A DNA stretch of 64,000 bases from the NCBI GenBank assembly GCA_018676675.1, contig JABHEG010000042.1:1-64000 (forward strand), read 5' to 3'. Source of the DNA: Lentisphaerota bacterium (GTDB lineage Bacteria; Verrucomicrobiota; Lentisphaeria; Oligosphaerales; JABHEG01). The notes beneath the pieces are model-generated. The model worked only from the letters and a program-made list of their open reading frames with translations. It had not been told where the DNA came from and did no database searches. Positions 28,662 through 37,590 of the stretch are shown here, in pieces (position 1 is the first letter of the stretch; each line of letters begins with the position of its first letter). Made by a program: the position numbers and the translations under genes.

Positions 28662-30497
28662 ATGATGAAGACAGTACTCGGTCTGGCGGTCTTGGTGACG
28701 CTCAGCATGGTGGGGCGCGCTGCCGACCACCCGAACGTCGTTTTCATTCTTGCCGATGATCTGGGATACGGCGATCTGTCTATCCTGGGGCAGAAGAAGT
28801 TGGAGACCCCGAACATCGACCGGTTGGGGCGGGAAGGGATCATCTTCACCGAACACTATTCCGGGAACACCGTTTGCTCTCCATCGCGCGCCAACCTGAT
28901 GACGGGGCAGCATCCCGGCCATGTGCATTGCCGGGCCAATGGGAACGAACCGACACTTGCGCTTGACCCGGCCATGACCACTCTGCCGCGCCTCTTCAAG
29001 AACGCCGGCTATGCTACCGGGGCATTCGGCAAATGGGGATTGGGCCACACGAACGCAGAAGGAGCTCAGAATCCCCTGACGCACGGCTTCGATGCATTCA
29101 GTGGCTGGAAGAGCCAGATGATTGCTCACACCTACTACCCCACCAGTATCGTGCGCAATGGCAAGGAGGAACTCCTCGAACCAGGGACGTATGTTCACGA
29201 CCTCATCATGGTCGATGCCTTCAATTTCATCAGACAGAGCGCGGAGAAAGGCCAGCCCTTCTTCTGCTACATCCCAACCGCCATTCCGCATGCGGCAATG
29301 CATGCTCCGGCGGAACTGCATGAGAAGTGGCGCAAGGTCTTTTCGCAGTTCGACAGGAAGATCGGCAAGTACGGCGCGGGAAAGGGCGAGAGTTGTCCAC
29401 CGGTGACGAACCCCATTGCGGGCTTTGCCGGAATGATCGAGCACCTCGACAATCAGGTCGGTGAACTCCTGCGGGTCCTCAAGGAGTTGGGCGTCGACCG
29501 CAACACGCTGGTCATCTTCACGAGCGACAACGGGGCGCATCGCGAGGGGGGGCACGATCCAACGTTCTGGGATTCCAATGGACCATTTCGGGGCATCAAG
29601 CGTGACTTCTACGAAGGTGGCATCCACGCTCCGTTTCTGGCTCGCTGGCCGGAGGCAGTCGCCGCAGGCAGAGAGAGCGATCACATCAGTGCCTTCTGGG
29701 ATATTCTCCCCACCATGGCTGAACTCACGGGGCAGCCCGTTCCCACCCAGACCGATGGCATCTCGATTCTGCCAACGCTTCGAGGCGAAGAAGTCGATCA
29801 GAAGAAGCACCCTTACCTCTACTGGGAATCTTCCCGGAGAGCCCTCGGCATGCAAGCCGTCCGGATGGAGCAGTGGAAAGCCGTGCGGCTGAGATCACGG
29901 AAGGGAAAGATCGCGAAACTCGAGCTCTACAACCTGAAAACCGACATCGGAGAAGATAATGATGTGGCTGGGGAACACCCGGAGATCGTTCAGCGGATGG
30001 AACAGATCATGGGGGAAGCGCACACTCCCTTGCCCAGATGGGAGGACGCCAAGAAAGCTGAGGGTGCCTCGAAGACACCAATCCCCCCTGATTGGACGTG
30101 GATCTCGCGAGACGCGACGGTCACGCACAGCTCGTTGTCGACGCGGTTCGGGACACCTCACAACCATACGCTGCTCACAACGATGGAGGGCAAGCAGTCA
30201 TTCCACACAGACAAGGAAGAGCGACCGTGGATCGTCATCGATCTGAAGCGTGAGCGACCTGTGGTTGGGCTTGAGATTCTGAATCGGCCAGATCTGATTG
30301 GGCGCGCTCAGAACCTGCGTGTTTGGGCGTCGGGAGACAATGAACACTGGAACGAGGTATTCCGGGCAACGGCCGCACTCCCCCGGTGGTTGGTCAAGAT
30401 CGACCAGCCACATGCCGTCCGTTATATCAAGATTGGGCTCATCGACACAGCCCCGCAGTACTTCCACCTCAAGGGTGTGAAAGTGTTTGCCAAGTAG
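28662..30497 (+). CDS. Exported formylglycine sulfatase with discoidin-like tail
   Basis: A 611-residue arylsulfatase-type enzyme. Signal peptide 1-21 (ending GRAA), then the metal motif FILADDLGYGDL (D32-D33) and CSPSR with C72 as the predicted formylglycine. GKWGLGH and FTSDNGAHREGG supply the usual Lys/His and Asp/Asn ligands. Residues about 475-611 form an F5/8 type C-like sandwich (WISRDATVTHSS, WIVIDLKRERPVVGLEI), an addition seen on many PVC sulfatases. The ATG at 28662 has GGGAG 5 bp upstream. The next sulfatase begins 8 bp after its stop, so the two form an operon. Confidence 0.95.
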   Translation: MMKTVLGLAVLVTLSMVGRAADHPNVVFILADDLGYGDLSILGQKKLETPNIDRLGREGIIFTEHYSGNTVCSPSRANLMTGQHPGHVHCRANGNEPTLALDPAMTTLPRLFKNAGYATGAFGKWGLGHTNAEGAQNPLTHGFDAFSGWKSQMIAHTYYPTSIVRNGKEELLEPGTYVHDLIMVDAFNFIRQSAEKGQPFFCYIPTAIPHAAMHAPAELHEKWRKVFSQFDRKIGKYGAGKGESCPPVTNPIAGFAGMIEHLDNQVGELLRVLKELGVDRNTLVIFTSDNGAHREGGHDPTFWDSNGPFRGIKRDFYEGGIHAPFLARWPEAVAAGRESDHISAFWDILPTMAELTGQPVPTQTDGISILPTLRGEEVDQKKHPYLYWESSRRALGMQAVRMEQWKAVRLRSRKGKIAKLELYNLKTDIGEDNDVAGEHPEIVQRMEQIMGEAHTPLPRWEDAKKAEGASKTPIPPDWTWISRDATVTHSSLSTRFGTPHNHTLLTTMEGKQSFHTDKEERPWIVIDLKRERPVVGLEILNRPDLIGRAQNLRVWASGDNEHWNEVFRATAALPRWLVKIDQPHAVRYIKIGLIDTAPQYFHLKGVKVFAK

Positions 30498-30505
30498 GGA
30501 AGGGG

Positions 30506-32563
30506 ATGGGAACGGTGAGCGCGCGCTTGACTCTTCTGTTGTCTGTCGTTCTGTGGGCCTGGACCATGGCTGCGTATCCTGCGTCTGCGAAGCCCAACAT
30601 CATTGTCATTATGACTGATGACATGGGATTCTCGGATCTCGGGTGTTACGGCAGCGAGATAGAAACACCTACCCTTGACGGTCTCGCCGGCGATGGCCTA
30701 CGGTTCACCCAGTTCTACAACACCAGTCGCTGCTGTCCGACCCGGGCGAGTCTCCTGACGGGGCTATATGCCCACCAGGCAGGGATGGGCGGGATGACCG
30801 GCGATGAGGGGAAGACCAACCCCGGCTATCGGGGTCGTCTGATGGAGCGGTGCGTCACAATCGCCGAGGCCTTGCGACCGGCAGGATACGTCACGATCCA
30901 GACGGGGAAATGGCATGTGGGAGACCGCAAGAAGGCTTGGTGGCCACTCGGGCGTGGGTTCGACCATTGCTACAGCTGTCCCGGTGGGGGAGGCTTTTAC
31001 TTCCGGCCATCAGCGTTCATCAGGCCACGCCGGGTGATCCGCGGGAACGAGGTCTTGTACAGTGTCGAGAAGGACCCACCCGACGGGTGGTATGCCACGG
31101 ACGCCTATACCGACGAGGGACTCGCCTACATTCGGGAAGCTGTCGGGAACGGCAGGCCCTTTTTCTGGTACCTTGCCTACAACGCCCCGCACTATCCTCT
31201 GAAGGCCAAGCCACAGGACATCGCCAAGTACCGTGGGCGATACAAGAGCACTGGCTGGGACGTGATCCGGAAGCAGCGGCATGAACGTCTGATCCAACAG
31301 GGCATTATCGACCCGATGTGGAGGCTCTCCCCGCGCCCAGCCAACGTTCCGGCCTGGGATACGCTGAGCGACAAGCAGAAGGACGAGCAGGATCTGCGCA
31401 TGGCTACCTACGCGGCTATGATCGATTGCGTGGACCAGAATGTCGGCAAGGTTGTCCGTGAACTGAAGCAGCTGGGTGTCTACGAGAACACGCTGATCCT
31501 CTTTTTGCACGACAACGGCGGCTGTGAAGCCGGCGGAGTTTTGGGTACAAACAAGGGAAGGGGAGCCTGTGGTACGGTCGGTTCCGAAGCCTACTACGGG
31601 CATTGTTGGGCCAACGTCTCCAACACCCCGTTCCGGGAGTACAAAAAGTGGATCCACGAGGGGGGTATCTCAACCCCGCTCATCGTCCACTGGCCGAGGG
31701 GAATCGATGCGAAACTGAATGGAACGCTGGTTGTCGACCCCGCTCACGTGGTGGACCTGATGGCTACGTGTGTCGATGTGGCGGATGCCGACTACCCCGA
31801 GACGCACAAGGGACATCGCATCTTACCCATGGAGGGTAAGAGCCTGAAGTCGGCTTTCAGGGGAGGGCGCCTACGCCGCGAGCGTCCGTTTGGCTTCGAG
31901 CACATGGGAAACAGGGGGATCCGGGTTGGGCGCTGGAAGCTTGTGGCCCCGAAGACCGGCGAATGGGAACTGTACGACATGCGGGTCGACCGCACTGAAC
32001 TCACAGATTTGTCCGCCCGGTTCCCGGAGAGGGTGAGAGCTCTGGCAGCGCAGTACCACGTGTGGGCGAAGCGCTGTCTCGTGACCAAGGGCCGGACGTC
32101 TGTGAAACCGAAGCAGTCTTCTCGGGACGTCCCCGCTCGCATCCCGACGGCTGAGCACATCGAGATCCGCGACGCAGGAGAGCGGCTACGGGTCCACGGA
32201 ACGCCCAAGAGACACGCCTTCGATGCCCTTCCGGACCAGCTGGCAACGCTTCCGAGCGTGACAGCACTGCGTGGCACCTACAAGGAACCTGGGGCGAGCT
32301 TTCAGTTCCGTATCAGTGCCCCGGCAACCGTATATCTGGCTGTGCACCGGCGAGGAGACTGTCGTCTCCCAAAGGGGTGGGAGAGAACGGACCTCGAACT
32401 CGTCTGGTCCGGAAAACAGCGAGACGCTGTCTACACGAGAGCGTTTGCGGCAGGAACGGTCGGGATTCCCGGACACAGTGGGAAGGCGGGGACTACGTAC
32501 GGCGTTCCCCACGTGGCTTACGTGAAAGGGAAGGGCGTGGTGATCTCAACGGTGGCAGAGTGA
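30506..32563 (+). CDS. Exported arylsulfatase
   Basis: A 685-residue type I sulfatase with a signal peptide (about 1-28, ending YPASA). IVIMTDDMGFSDLGCYG carries the paired Asp ligands. The catalytic motif is CCPTR (C76-x-P78-x-R80), with C76 the predicted formylglycine, followed by LLTGLYAHQAGMGGM, a pattern typical of arylsulfatases near subfamily S1_4. GKWHVGDRKK and LHDNGGCEAGG complete the site. A C-terminal extension (about 540-685) is beta-rich and not recognised. GGGAAGGGG lies immediately before the ATG, which is 8 bp after the upstream sulfatase stop. The substrate is unknown. Confidence 0.95.
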   Translation: MGTVSARLTLLLSVVLWAWTMAAYPASAKPNIIVIMTDDMGFSDLGCYGSEIETPTLDGLAGDGLRFTQFYNTSRCCPTRASLLTGLYAHQAGMGGMTGDEGKTNPGYRGRLMERCVTIAEALRPAGYVTIQTGKWHVGDRKKAWWPLGRGFDHCYSCPGGGGFYFRPSAFIRPRRVIRGNEVLYSVEKDPPDGWYATDAYTDEGLAYIREAVGNGRPFFWYLAYNAPHYPLKAKPQDIAKYRGRYKSTGWDVIRKQRHERLIQQGIIDPMWRLSPRPANVPAWDTLSDKQKDEQDLRMATYAAMIDCVDQNVGKVVRELKQLGVYENTLILFLHDNGGCEAGGVLGTNKGRGACGTVGSEAYYGHCWANVSNTPFREYKKWIHEGGISTPLIVHWPRGIDAKLNGTLVVDPAHVVDLMATCVDVADADYPETHKGHRILPMEGKSLKSAFRGGRLRRERPFGFEHMGNRGIRVGRWKLVAPKTGEWELYDMRVDRTELTDLSARFPERVRALAAQYHVWAKRCLVTKGRTSVKPKQSSRDVPARIPTAEHIEIRDAGERLRVHGTPKRHAFDALPDQLATLPSVTALRGTYKEPGASFQFRISAPATVYLAVHRRGDCRLPKGWERTDLELVWSGKQRDAVYTRAFAAGTVGIPGHSGKAGTTYGVPHVAYVKGKGVVISTVAE

Positions 32564-32731
32564 ATGTGGGACAGGGCAACGTGCATCCGCGCCCAGGGGA
32601 GCCGATACGCAACATGACATCCAGTCCCGGGCTTGCGCGGTTACTTTGATCACCATGCTGCCACGCGTGAGCTCCCCCCGTGGCCTGAGCTGCCGCCGCC
32701 ATGACGATCCAGGCTGCGTTCGCTGCCAAGC

Positions 32732-35623
32732 TCATCTAAGGGCCTCTTTCAGTTCGATGTCGAGAAAGCGGAAGAGCCCGCACGGGACGGCGAGGGTGGC
32801 CGTCCCGTCATCGTCGATGGCGATCTGTGCGTTCCCCCCGTGGCCCTTTGGTCGCAGCCCGAAGTGGTGTGCGAGAATACTCCGGTCTTTGCTGGCACCA
32901 TTCGCGAGCACATCGGTCACCGCGACCGGCCTGACCGTGTGGAAGGTGATCGTCGCAGTGCGCTCGCCGGGATTGATGTAGCCGCCGTCAACCAATGTCA
33001 GGCGCAGATGGGTTGGTGCGGTGTGCGAACAGACCCAGGCGACATCGCCGGAGACGGTGAGCGGCAGCTCTTCCGCGCCGGCTCGGATGTCGTCCTCGAT
33101 TTTCCCGTAGTAGTCGCTGTTCGCGGCGAAGGCCTGTTTGCCGTTGGCTGAGATGTAGTTTCGGCCATCGGTGATGTACTCTTTGAGGATGTCCCGGTAT
33201 ATGGGGTGGAGGTGGTCAACGAGCCTTCCGCGCGGGGCACTGGCGTCCGCGAACTTGTCTTCCTGCGGCGGGGTGATCATGACCACGCCGTGTGGGTACG
33301 GAGGCAGGTAGTTGAGGCGGCGGTCTCCCACCCCGGCGGCGTAGCGGGAGAAGTCCCACGCCGTGTTCGGGGCGCCTGGCCACGTCCCGTTGAGGCGACC
33401 GAAGACCATCGGGTTGGCATCTTCCTCTTCCTGCTTGAAGAAGGTCATCCACTTCACGTTGTTGCCGGTATCGAGGAAGCGTGCATCCGGTTCGGTCATG
33501 CTCAGGTGTACGGGAGAGAGACTCACGAGTTCGTTGCGGGCCGGCACGTACAGCACGCCTTTGGCAACCAATTCCCAGAGCAAGCTCATGTACTCCTGAT
33601 CAACGGGGAAGTTGTTAAGGTACGTGGCGCCGCAGGAAATGTTGTAGACCATCTGCCGGAGGAAGTGGTTGGGCAGCATCTGGTGGGAGAACTGTCGGGT
33701 CCGATCGAAGCTGGTGTTGTCTCGGGCACAACGCGCACCCCACTGGTTCACAGAACCGCTTGCCCAGATTCCCATTCGGGCGGCAACGCTCAGTTCCATG
33801 GATTTGTCGGTCGTCTCCTCCAACGCAGGAACGAAGACATCGGCGAACTCACCGGAGATCAGCCTGGACCACATGGGCAGGTAAACGATACCGTTCCAGA
33901 AGGCGTGTTTCGTGCGGACGAAGATGTGGACATCCTTACCCGAAGCATATTCGGCCATGGGGTAGAAGTGGTTGTCCATGACCCAGGCGAAGTGCTCGTC
34001 GTGACGCTCCAACTCGGGGTAGATGGTGACCAGTTTCTTGTTTTGCGACGCGGCAATATCGAAGAGCCGTTTCTGTGTTTTCAGACTGGTCAGGTAGGGG
34101 TCGTTTCCGTGCCCGCCCCAATAGGCGATCCCTCTGGCGTTCTCGAAGCGAGGCGCGAAGAAACCCACGAACTGGTCGCTTGTCCACTTGTACTTCATGC
34201 GCCGGTCCCGTCGCTTCTGATAGACCGGATCGAATCCCGTCCGGTCGACGACTTCGGCTGCAATCAGGTGATGGGAGTTGAGGAAGATGGGGGTGTCATA
34301 CTTGGCCTCGATTCGCGTGATCTCGTTGGCCGCGGTTTTGTTTTTCCGGCTCTCGGTCATGAAAGTGACCGGAGGCACCGGCTTCTCCCAAGAGGGCTTG
34401 CGGAAAGTGTCCAGTTGCTTGCGAACCGAGGCGCTGTTTTTGAGGATGGACGCGATCTTCGCGGGAGGTCGAAGGGCCGCGTACTCCTCCTTCCATGCCG
34501 GGTTGTCGAGGTCGATGACGTGCACACAGCTGCCGCCGCTTTGCGCACTGGCCAGGATGATCCGGTTTGTGCCCCGAGGCTTCCACATGTCGTTGAAGGA
34601 GTAACGGCTCGCCAGGACTTCGGCCTCTTTCGGATCTGCATTGGCCAGGTCAGCCGGCAACAGCACGATGCGAGCACCAAAGAGGACAAGGAGACGCTGT
34701 CTGTCACCATCCAGGACCAACTCAGGTTGGGCCACGCGGTAGCCGAACCAGTCGATGCGTCGGCCTACTTCTCTGAGATCCAGGAGGCGTTGCTCCCCCG
34801 ACGCGGTGACCGTGCTTACACAGGCCTTCTGGATCATGCTCGTAGAACCGGTGAGGACTGCCTCGTTGCCATCGCCGTTCAAGTCGGCTACGCGCAACTC
34901 CCCCACGCTTCCTTTGAGTTTTGCCGGCTCATTGAACGGCTTTTCTGCGAGTGGTTCGAAGAGGTACAGGCGGCCCGCGGCGCTCGTACTCCAAATCGCT
35001 GCGTGTACCACCAGGATGTCCGTGCCCTCTGCTCGTTTCAGTGGCCGAATGAAGTTGGCAACATGCCTGTAGTCCTCGGGCAGATGGGCACGGTTTTTCC
35101 CCCAGGGCTTCTCCCTGGAGTAGGATCTGGAGTCGACAGTCTTGAGCAGTTGCCCGTCCCCCGACAGGTAGCGGATGGTCGTGTCGTAGCCGCTGCAGAC
35201 AACGTAAGGGACGCCGTCTTTGCGCACGACGCAGACCCCATTCATCGGCGCGTCGCTTGGCCTGAACGCCCACAGCCGGTTCCCTTCGGCATCGATGCAG
35301 TAGAGCGTCCCATCGGCGTTGGCGGCCAGGATCTCATCATTGTCGTCACCAGTGATGTCATCGCACCATAAATCGTGGTTCATGAAACCGGACAGTGCGT
35401 TCTCCCACAGACGCTTGCCATCATGGGCGATGCCCAGCACGGTCCCTTCGTAGCTGCTGGCCACAATGCTGGGCGCACCCGCGCGTGTTGCCGTGCGCAC
35501 CTTCATGATAGTCAGGCCGGTATCAAGGCTCGTGAGGGCCGGTTTGGCGGCTGTCGCCATGTGTGCTGTCAGTCCCATCCCGACAATCGAGACGGCAACC
35601 CAGGTCCTGAATGGTTCTTTCAT
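32732..35623 (-). CDS. Beta-propeller plus hydrolase domain, lambda-carrageenase-like
   Basis: A 963-residue exported protein with a signal peptide (about 1-26, ending ATAA). Residues about 30-370 are a PQQ/FG-GAP-like beta-propeller (GKRLWENAL, GNRLWAFRP, DLNGDGNEAVLTGS). A linker leads to a large C-terminal domain (about 430-963) with aromatic-rich segments such as RGIAYWGGHGNDPYL and WASGSVNQWGARCARD. The length (lambda-carrageenase of Pseudoalteromonas is about 940 residues) and the propeller-then-unknown-domain layout match GH150 lambda-carrageenases. I infer that family from architecture and context, not from an alignment. The coupled sulfatase upstream, with which the ATG overlaps by four bases, supports a sulfated galactan substrate. 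Confidence 0.6.
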   Translation of the reverse strand: MKEPFRTWVAVSIVGMGLTAHMATAAKPALTSLDTGLTIMKVRTATRAGAPSIVASSYEGTVLGIAHDGKRLWENALSGFMNHDLWCDDITGDDNDEILAANADGTLYCIDAEGNRLWAFRPSDAPMNGVCVVRKDGVPYVVCSGYDTTIRYLSGDGQLLKTVDSRSYSREKPWGKNRAHLPEDYRHVANFIRPLKRAEGTDILVVHAAIWSTSAAGRLYLFEPLAEKPFNEPAKLKGSVGELRVADLNGDGNEAVLTGSTSMIQKACVSTVTASGEQRLLDLREVGRRIDWFGYRVAQPELVLDGDRQRLLVLFGARIVLLPADLANADPKEAEVLASRYSFNDMWKPRGTNRIILASAQSGGSCVHVIDLDNPAWKEEYAALRPPAKIASILKNSASVRKQLDTFRKPSWEKPVPPVTFMTESRKNKTAANEITRIEAKYDTPIFLNSHHLIAAEVVDRTGFDPVYQKRRDRRMKYKWTSDQFVGFFAPRFENARGIAYWGGHGNDPYLTSLKTQKRLFDIAASQNKKLVTIYPELERHDEHFAWVMDNHFYPMAEYASGKDVHIFVRTKHAFWNGIVYLPMWSRLISGEFADVFVPALEETTDKSMELSVAARMGIWASGSVNQWGARCARDNTSFDRTRQFSHQMLPNHFLRQMVYNISCGATYLNNFPVDQEYMSLLWELVAKGVLYVPARNELVSLSPVHLSMTEPDARFLDTGNNVKWMTFFKQEEEDANPMVFGRLNGTWPGAPNTAWDFSRYAAGVGDRRLNYLPPYPHGVVMITPPQEDKFADASAPRGRLVDHLHPIYRDILKEYITDGRNYISANGKQAFAANSDYYGKIEDDIRAGAEELPLTVSGDVAWVCSHTAPTHLRLTLVDGGYINPGERTATITFHTVRPVAVTDVLANGASKDRSILAHHFGLRPKGHGGNAQIAIDDDGTATLAVPCGLFRFLDIELKEALR

Positions 35624-37113
35624 CTAACGCTTCTTGTCTTTTTCTTGCCCTTCCCAGGCCCACCATTGCTGGGGGCTTCGGGTGAATTGGTCCGGGGGAC
35701 GCGGGCCTTCAGACGCTCCTTGATGGCGGCGTACTCCGGGTTGCGGGCCAGGTTCGTCCACTCCATTGGGTCATCTCTGTGGTCGTAGAGTTCCTCGCCG
35801 CCGTTGTAGGTGATGTAGCTGTAGCGGCCGTCGTAGATGCGATGGTTGCCGCGGTTGTGGGTGGTCAGTATCGGTTCGTTCCAAGTCATGTCGGGACTGT
35901 GGAGGAGTTTGGCGAAGCTGCGGCCATCGTTCTTCGGATTCGCGGGCAGGCCGCACAGTTGCACCAGAGTCGGGTACATGTCGATGAGACTGACCACGCC
36001 ATGGCAGCGCTTGTTGGTCGGGGTGACGCCCGGGACTTTGACCATCAACGGAACGCGACAGGATTCTTGCCACAGCAGCGTCTTGGAGTACTTCTGTTTC
36101 TCGCCAAGATGCCAGCCGTGGTCACCCCAGATCATGACGATGGTGTTGGCGGCGTACTTGCTCTTGGCCAGGCCATCGAGGAGCACGCCGACACACTCGT
36201 CGGCGAAGGTGATGCTGGCCAGGTAGGCGCGCACAGCTTGTCTGTGAGCCTTGTGTTTCTCCATCCGCTTCCACCAGGAGTCCTCAAAGTAGATGGGTTT
36301 GCCGTTGTCCTGAATGATGTCGTCACGGTCGTTGGCAAGGGTCTCCGGCAGCTTGACCTCCTCCAGCGGGTACATGTCGAAGTACTTCTGGGGGACATAC
36401 CAAGGCAGGTGCGGCCGGTAGATACCGATGGCCATGAAGAACGGCTTGCCGTCGAAATCGCGCGCATTGAGCTGTTCTGAAGCCCAAGCGGCCGTCTGGT
36501 AATCCATCGTCTTGGTCGTGTCGTTGTCTCCGACTCCTCCCCAGTCGAACGCGCGATCGCGCTTGTGGCCTTTTGGGGCGTAGGGGACGCCGCTGAGCGG
36601 CACGGCGCCTTTCGGCGGCCAGATCGACCGGGGCGGTTTGATCCATTCATCGAAGAACTCCTGCCCCCAGTCGTAGCCGGGCTTTCCTTTGATCTTGTGA
36701 CCATGGAACATCTTGCCCCTGGAGATAGTGTGGTAGCCATGCTTGCTGAAGAACTGGGGAAGCGTGATGAGGTCCTTCGCGCCGGGAGCCTTCTTCAGGT
36801 CATGGGCATTGCTGTACACGCCGGTCTTGTAGCAGTGCGCCCCGAGAAGCAGCGACGATCGGGAGGGATTGCAGACGGTAGCTGCTCCGTGAGCATCGTA
36901 CATGACCATGCCGCCGCCGGCACTGAATTTGTCCAGGTTCGGAGTCTTCGCCTGTGGGTTGCCGCCGAAACAGCCTACCCAATCGTTAAGGTCGTCGACG
37001 GAAATGAAAAGGACATTGTAGCCGGTCGTATCGACATTCTGCCCGAAGAGAGGGGAAGCCCACAGAAATACTAAAGCGACTGTCACTGCTGCGCTGAAGG
37101 TGTGTCTATGCAT
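35620..37113 (-). CDS. Exported sulfatase, iduronate-2-sulfatase type
   Basis: A 497-residue type I sulfatase with a signal peptide (1-24, ending PLFG). VLFISVDDLNDWVGCFG carries the metal Asp pair, and CNPSRSSLLLG has C81 as the predicted formylglycine. GKMFHGHKIKG and IWGDHGWHLGEKQKYSK are typical of iduronate-2-sulfatase-like members (near S1_7). AGGAG lies 9 bp upstream of the ATG at 37113. Its stop overlaps the start of the carrageenase-like gene in an ATGA arrangement (35620-35623), implying translational coupling and joint expression. Confidence 0.95.
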   Translation of the reverse strand: MHRHTFSAAVTVALVFLWASPLFGQNVDTTGYNVLFISVDDLNDWVGCFGGNPQAKTPNLDKFSAGGGMVMYDAHGAATVCNPSRSSLLLGAHCYKTGVYSNAHDLKKAPGAKDLITLPQFFSKHGYHTISRGKMFHGHKIKGKPGYDWGQEFFDEWIKPPRSIWPPKGAVPLSGVPYAPKGHKRDRAFDWGGVGDNDTTKTMDYQTAAWASEQLNARDFDGKPFFMAIGIYRPHLPWYVPQKYFDMYPLEEVKLPETLANDRDDIIQDNGKPIYFEDSWWKRMEKHKAHRQAVRAYLASITFADECVGVLLDGLAKSKYAANTIVMIWGDHGWHLGEKQKYSKTLLWQESCRVPLMVKVPGVTPTNKRCHGVVSLIDMYPTLVQLCGLPANPKNDGRSFAKLLHSPDMTWNEPILTTHNRGNHRIYDGRYSYITYNGGEELYDHRDDPMEWTNLARNPEYAAIKERLKARVPRTNSPEAPSNGGPGKGKKKTRSVR

Positions 37114-37150
37114 TGAATGCGTCTCCTTCTGGTTGCCGTGCCTCCCTCCC

Positions 37151-37213
37151 AATCTATGCACACGGACAGCCATGGACAATGACCCGCATGTGACAAAGCT
37201 GCCCCGCATGTGA
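37151..37213 (-). promoter_or_regulatory. Promoter with two direct repeats upstream of -35
   Basis: Reading the minus strand, TTGTCC at 37179-37174 and TAGATT at 37156-37151 are separated by 17 bp and lie 38-60 bp before the ATG of the sulfatase. Immediately upstream the 11-mer TCACATGCGGG occurs twice, at 37193-37183 and 37213-37203, exactly 20 bp apart. The proximal copy ends 3 bp before the -35 element. This is the arrangement used by AraC/XylS-type activators; the cognate regulator is not identified. Confidence 0.5.
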
Positions 37214-37350
37214 TTTTTCGCCTCTGCAGAGCACGTCCTACTACACCCACGTTGTCGAACCCGTATGGAATGAGCTTTGCGTCCGCCGCCGCCGCCGCGG
37301 CCCCCGTCCCCATGGCATATGTCAATATGGCCAGCGATTGCACGCGCTTC

Positions 37351-37379
37351 TTGCGACTCAACACCAGGTATGCTATCAT
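37351..37379 (+). promoter_or_regulatory. Candidate sigma-70 promoter for the GH16 gene
   Basis: TTGCGA at 37351-37356 and TATCAT at 37374-37379 with 17-bp spacing point toward the GH16 gene starting at 37591, leaving a leader of about 205 bases. The remainder of the 477-bp divergent gap (37114-37590) holds no recognisable gene; long open frames there are not protein-like. Confidence 0.35.
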
Positions 37380-37590
37380 CGCGTCGGCCCGCGAGGAGCG
37401 TGCGGCATCCCAGAGGAGCCTGAACTCCCCTGGTGACGGAGACTGCTCTTCTCCCAGCCTGATCAGTGGACTTTCGAGTTCAGTCACGATGACAGGGCAG
37501 GGGATTGCCGCATGGTCGCGTCAATTCCTCTTTTTGGGGGGGCACCACGCCCTATTACCTGAATGACTAGACACGAAGGAGTCGAACGAG

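Noticed and set aside
28398..29855. 485-codon open frame on the minus strand opposite the sulfatase
   Set aside because: The plus strand encodes a complete sulfatase with all catalytic motifs. The antisense frame gives only a low-complexity, non-homologous protein.
33206..35371. 721-codon open frame on the plus strand opposite the carrageenase-like gene
   Set aside because: It mirrors the codon phase of the minus-strand gene in GC-rich DNA, has no domain pattern and no ribosome-binding site. The opposite strand has a signal peptide, propeller repeats and a coupled start.
37083..37487. 134-codon open frame on the minus strand in the sulfatase/GH16 gap
   Set aside because: A short part looked vaguely like an AraC fragment, but no helix-turn-helix pattern holds. 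It overlaps the sulfatase N-terminus in another frame and covers the predicted promoter.
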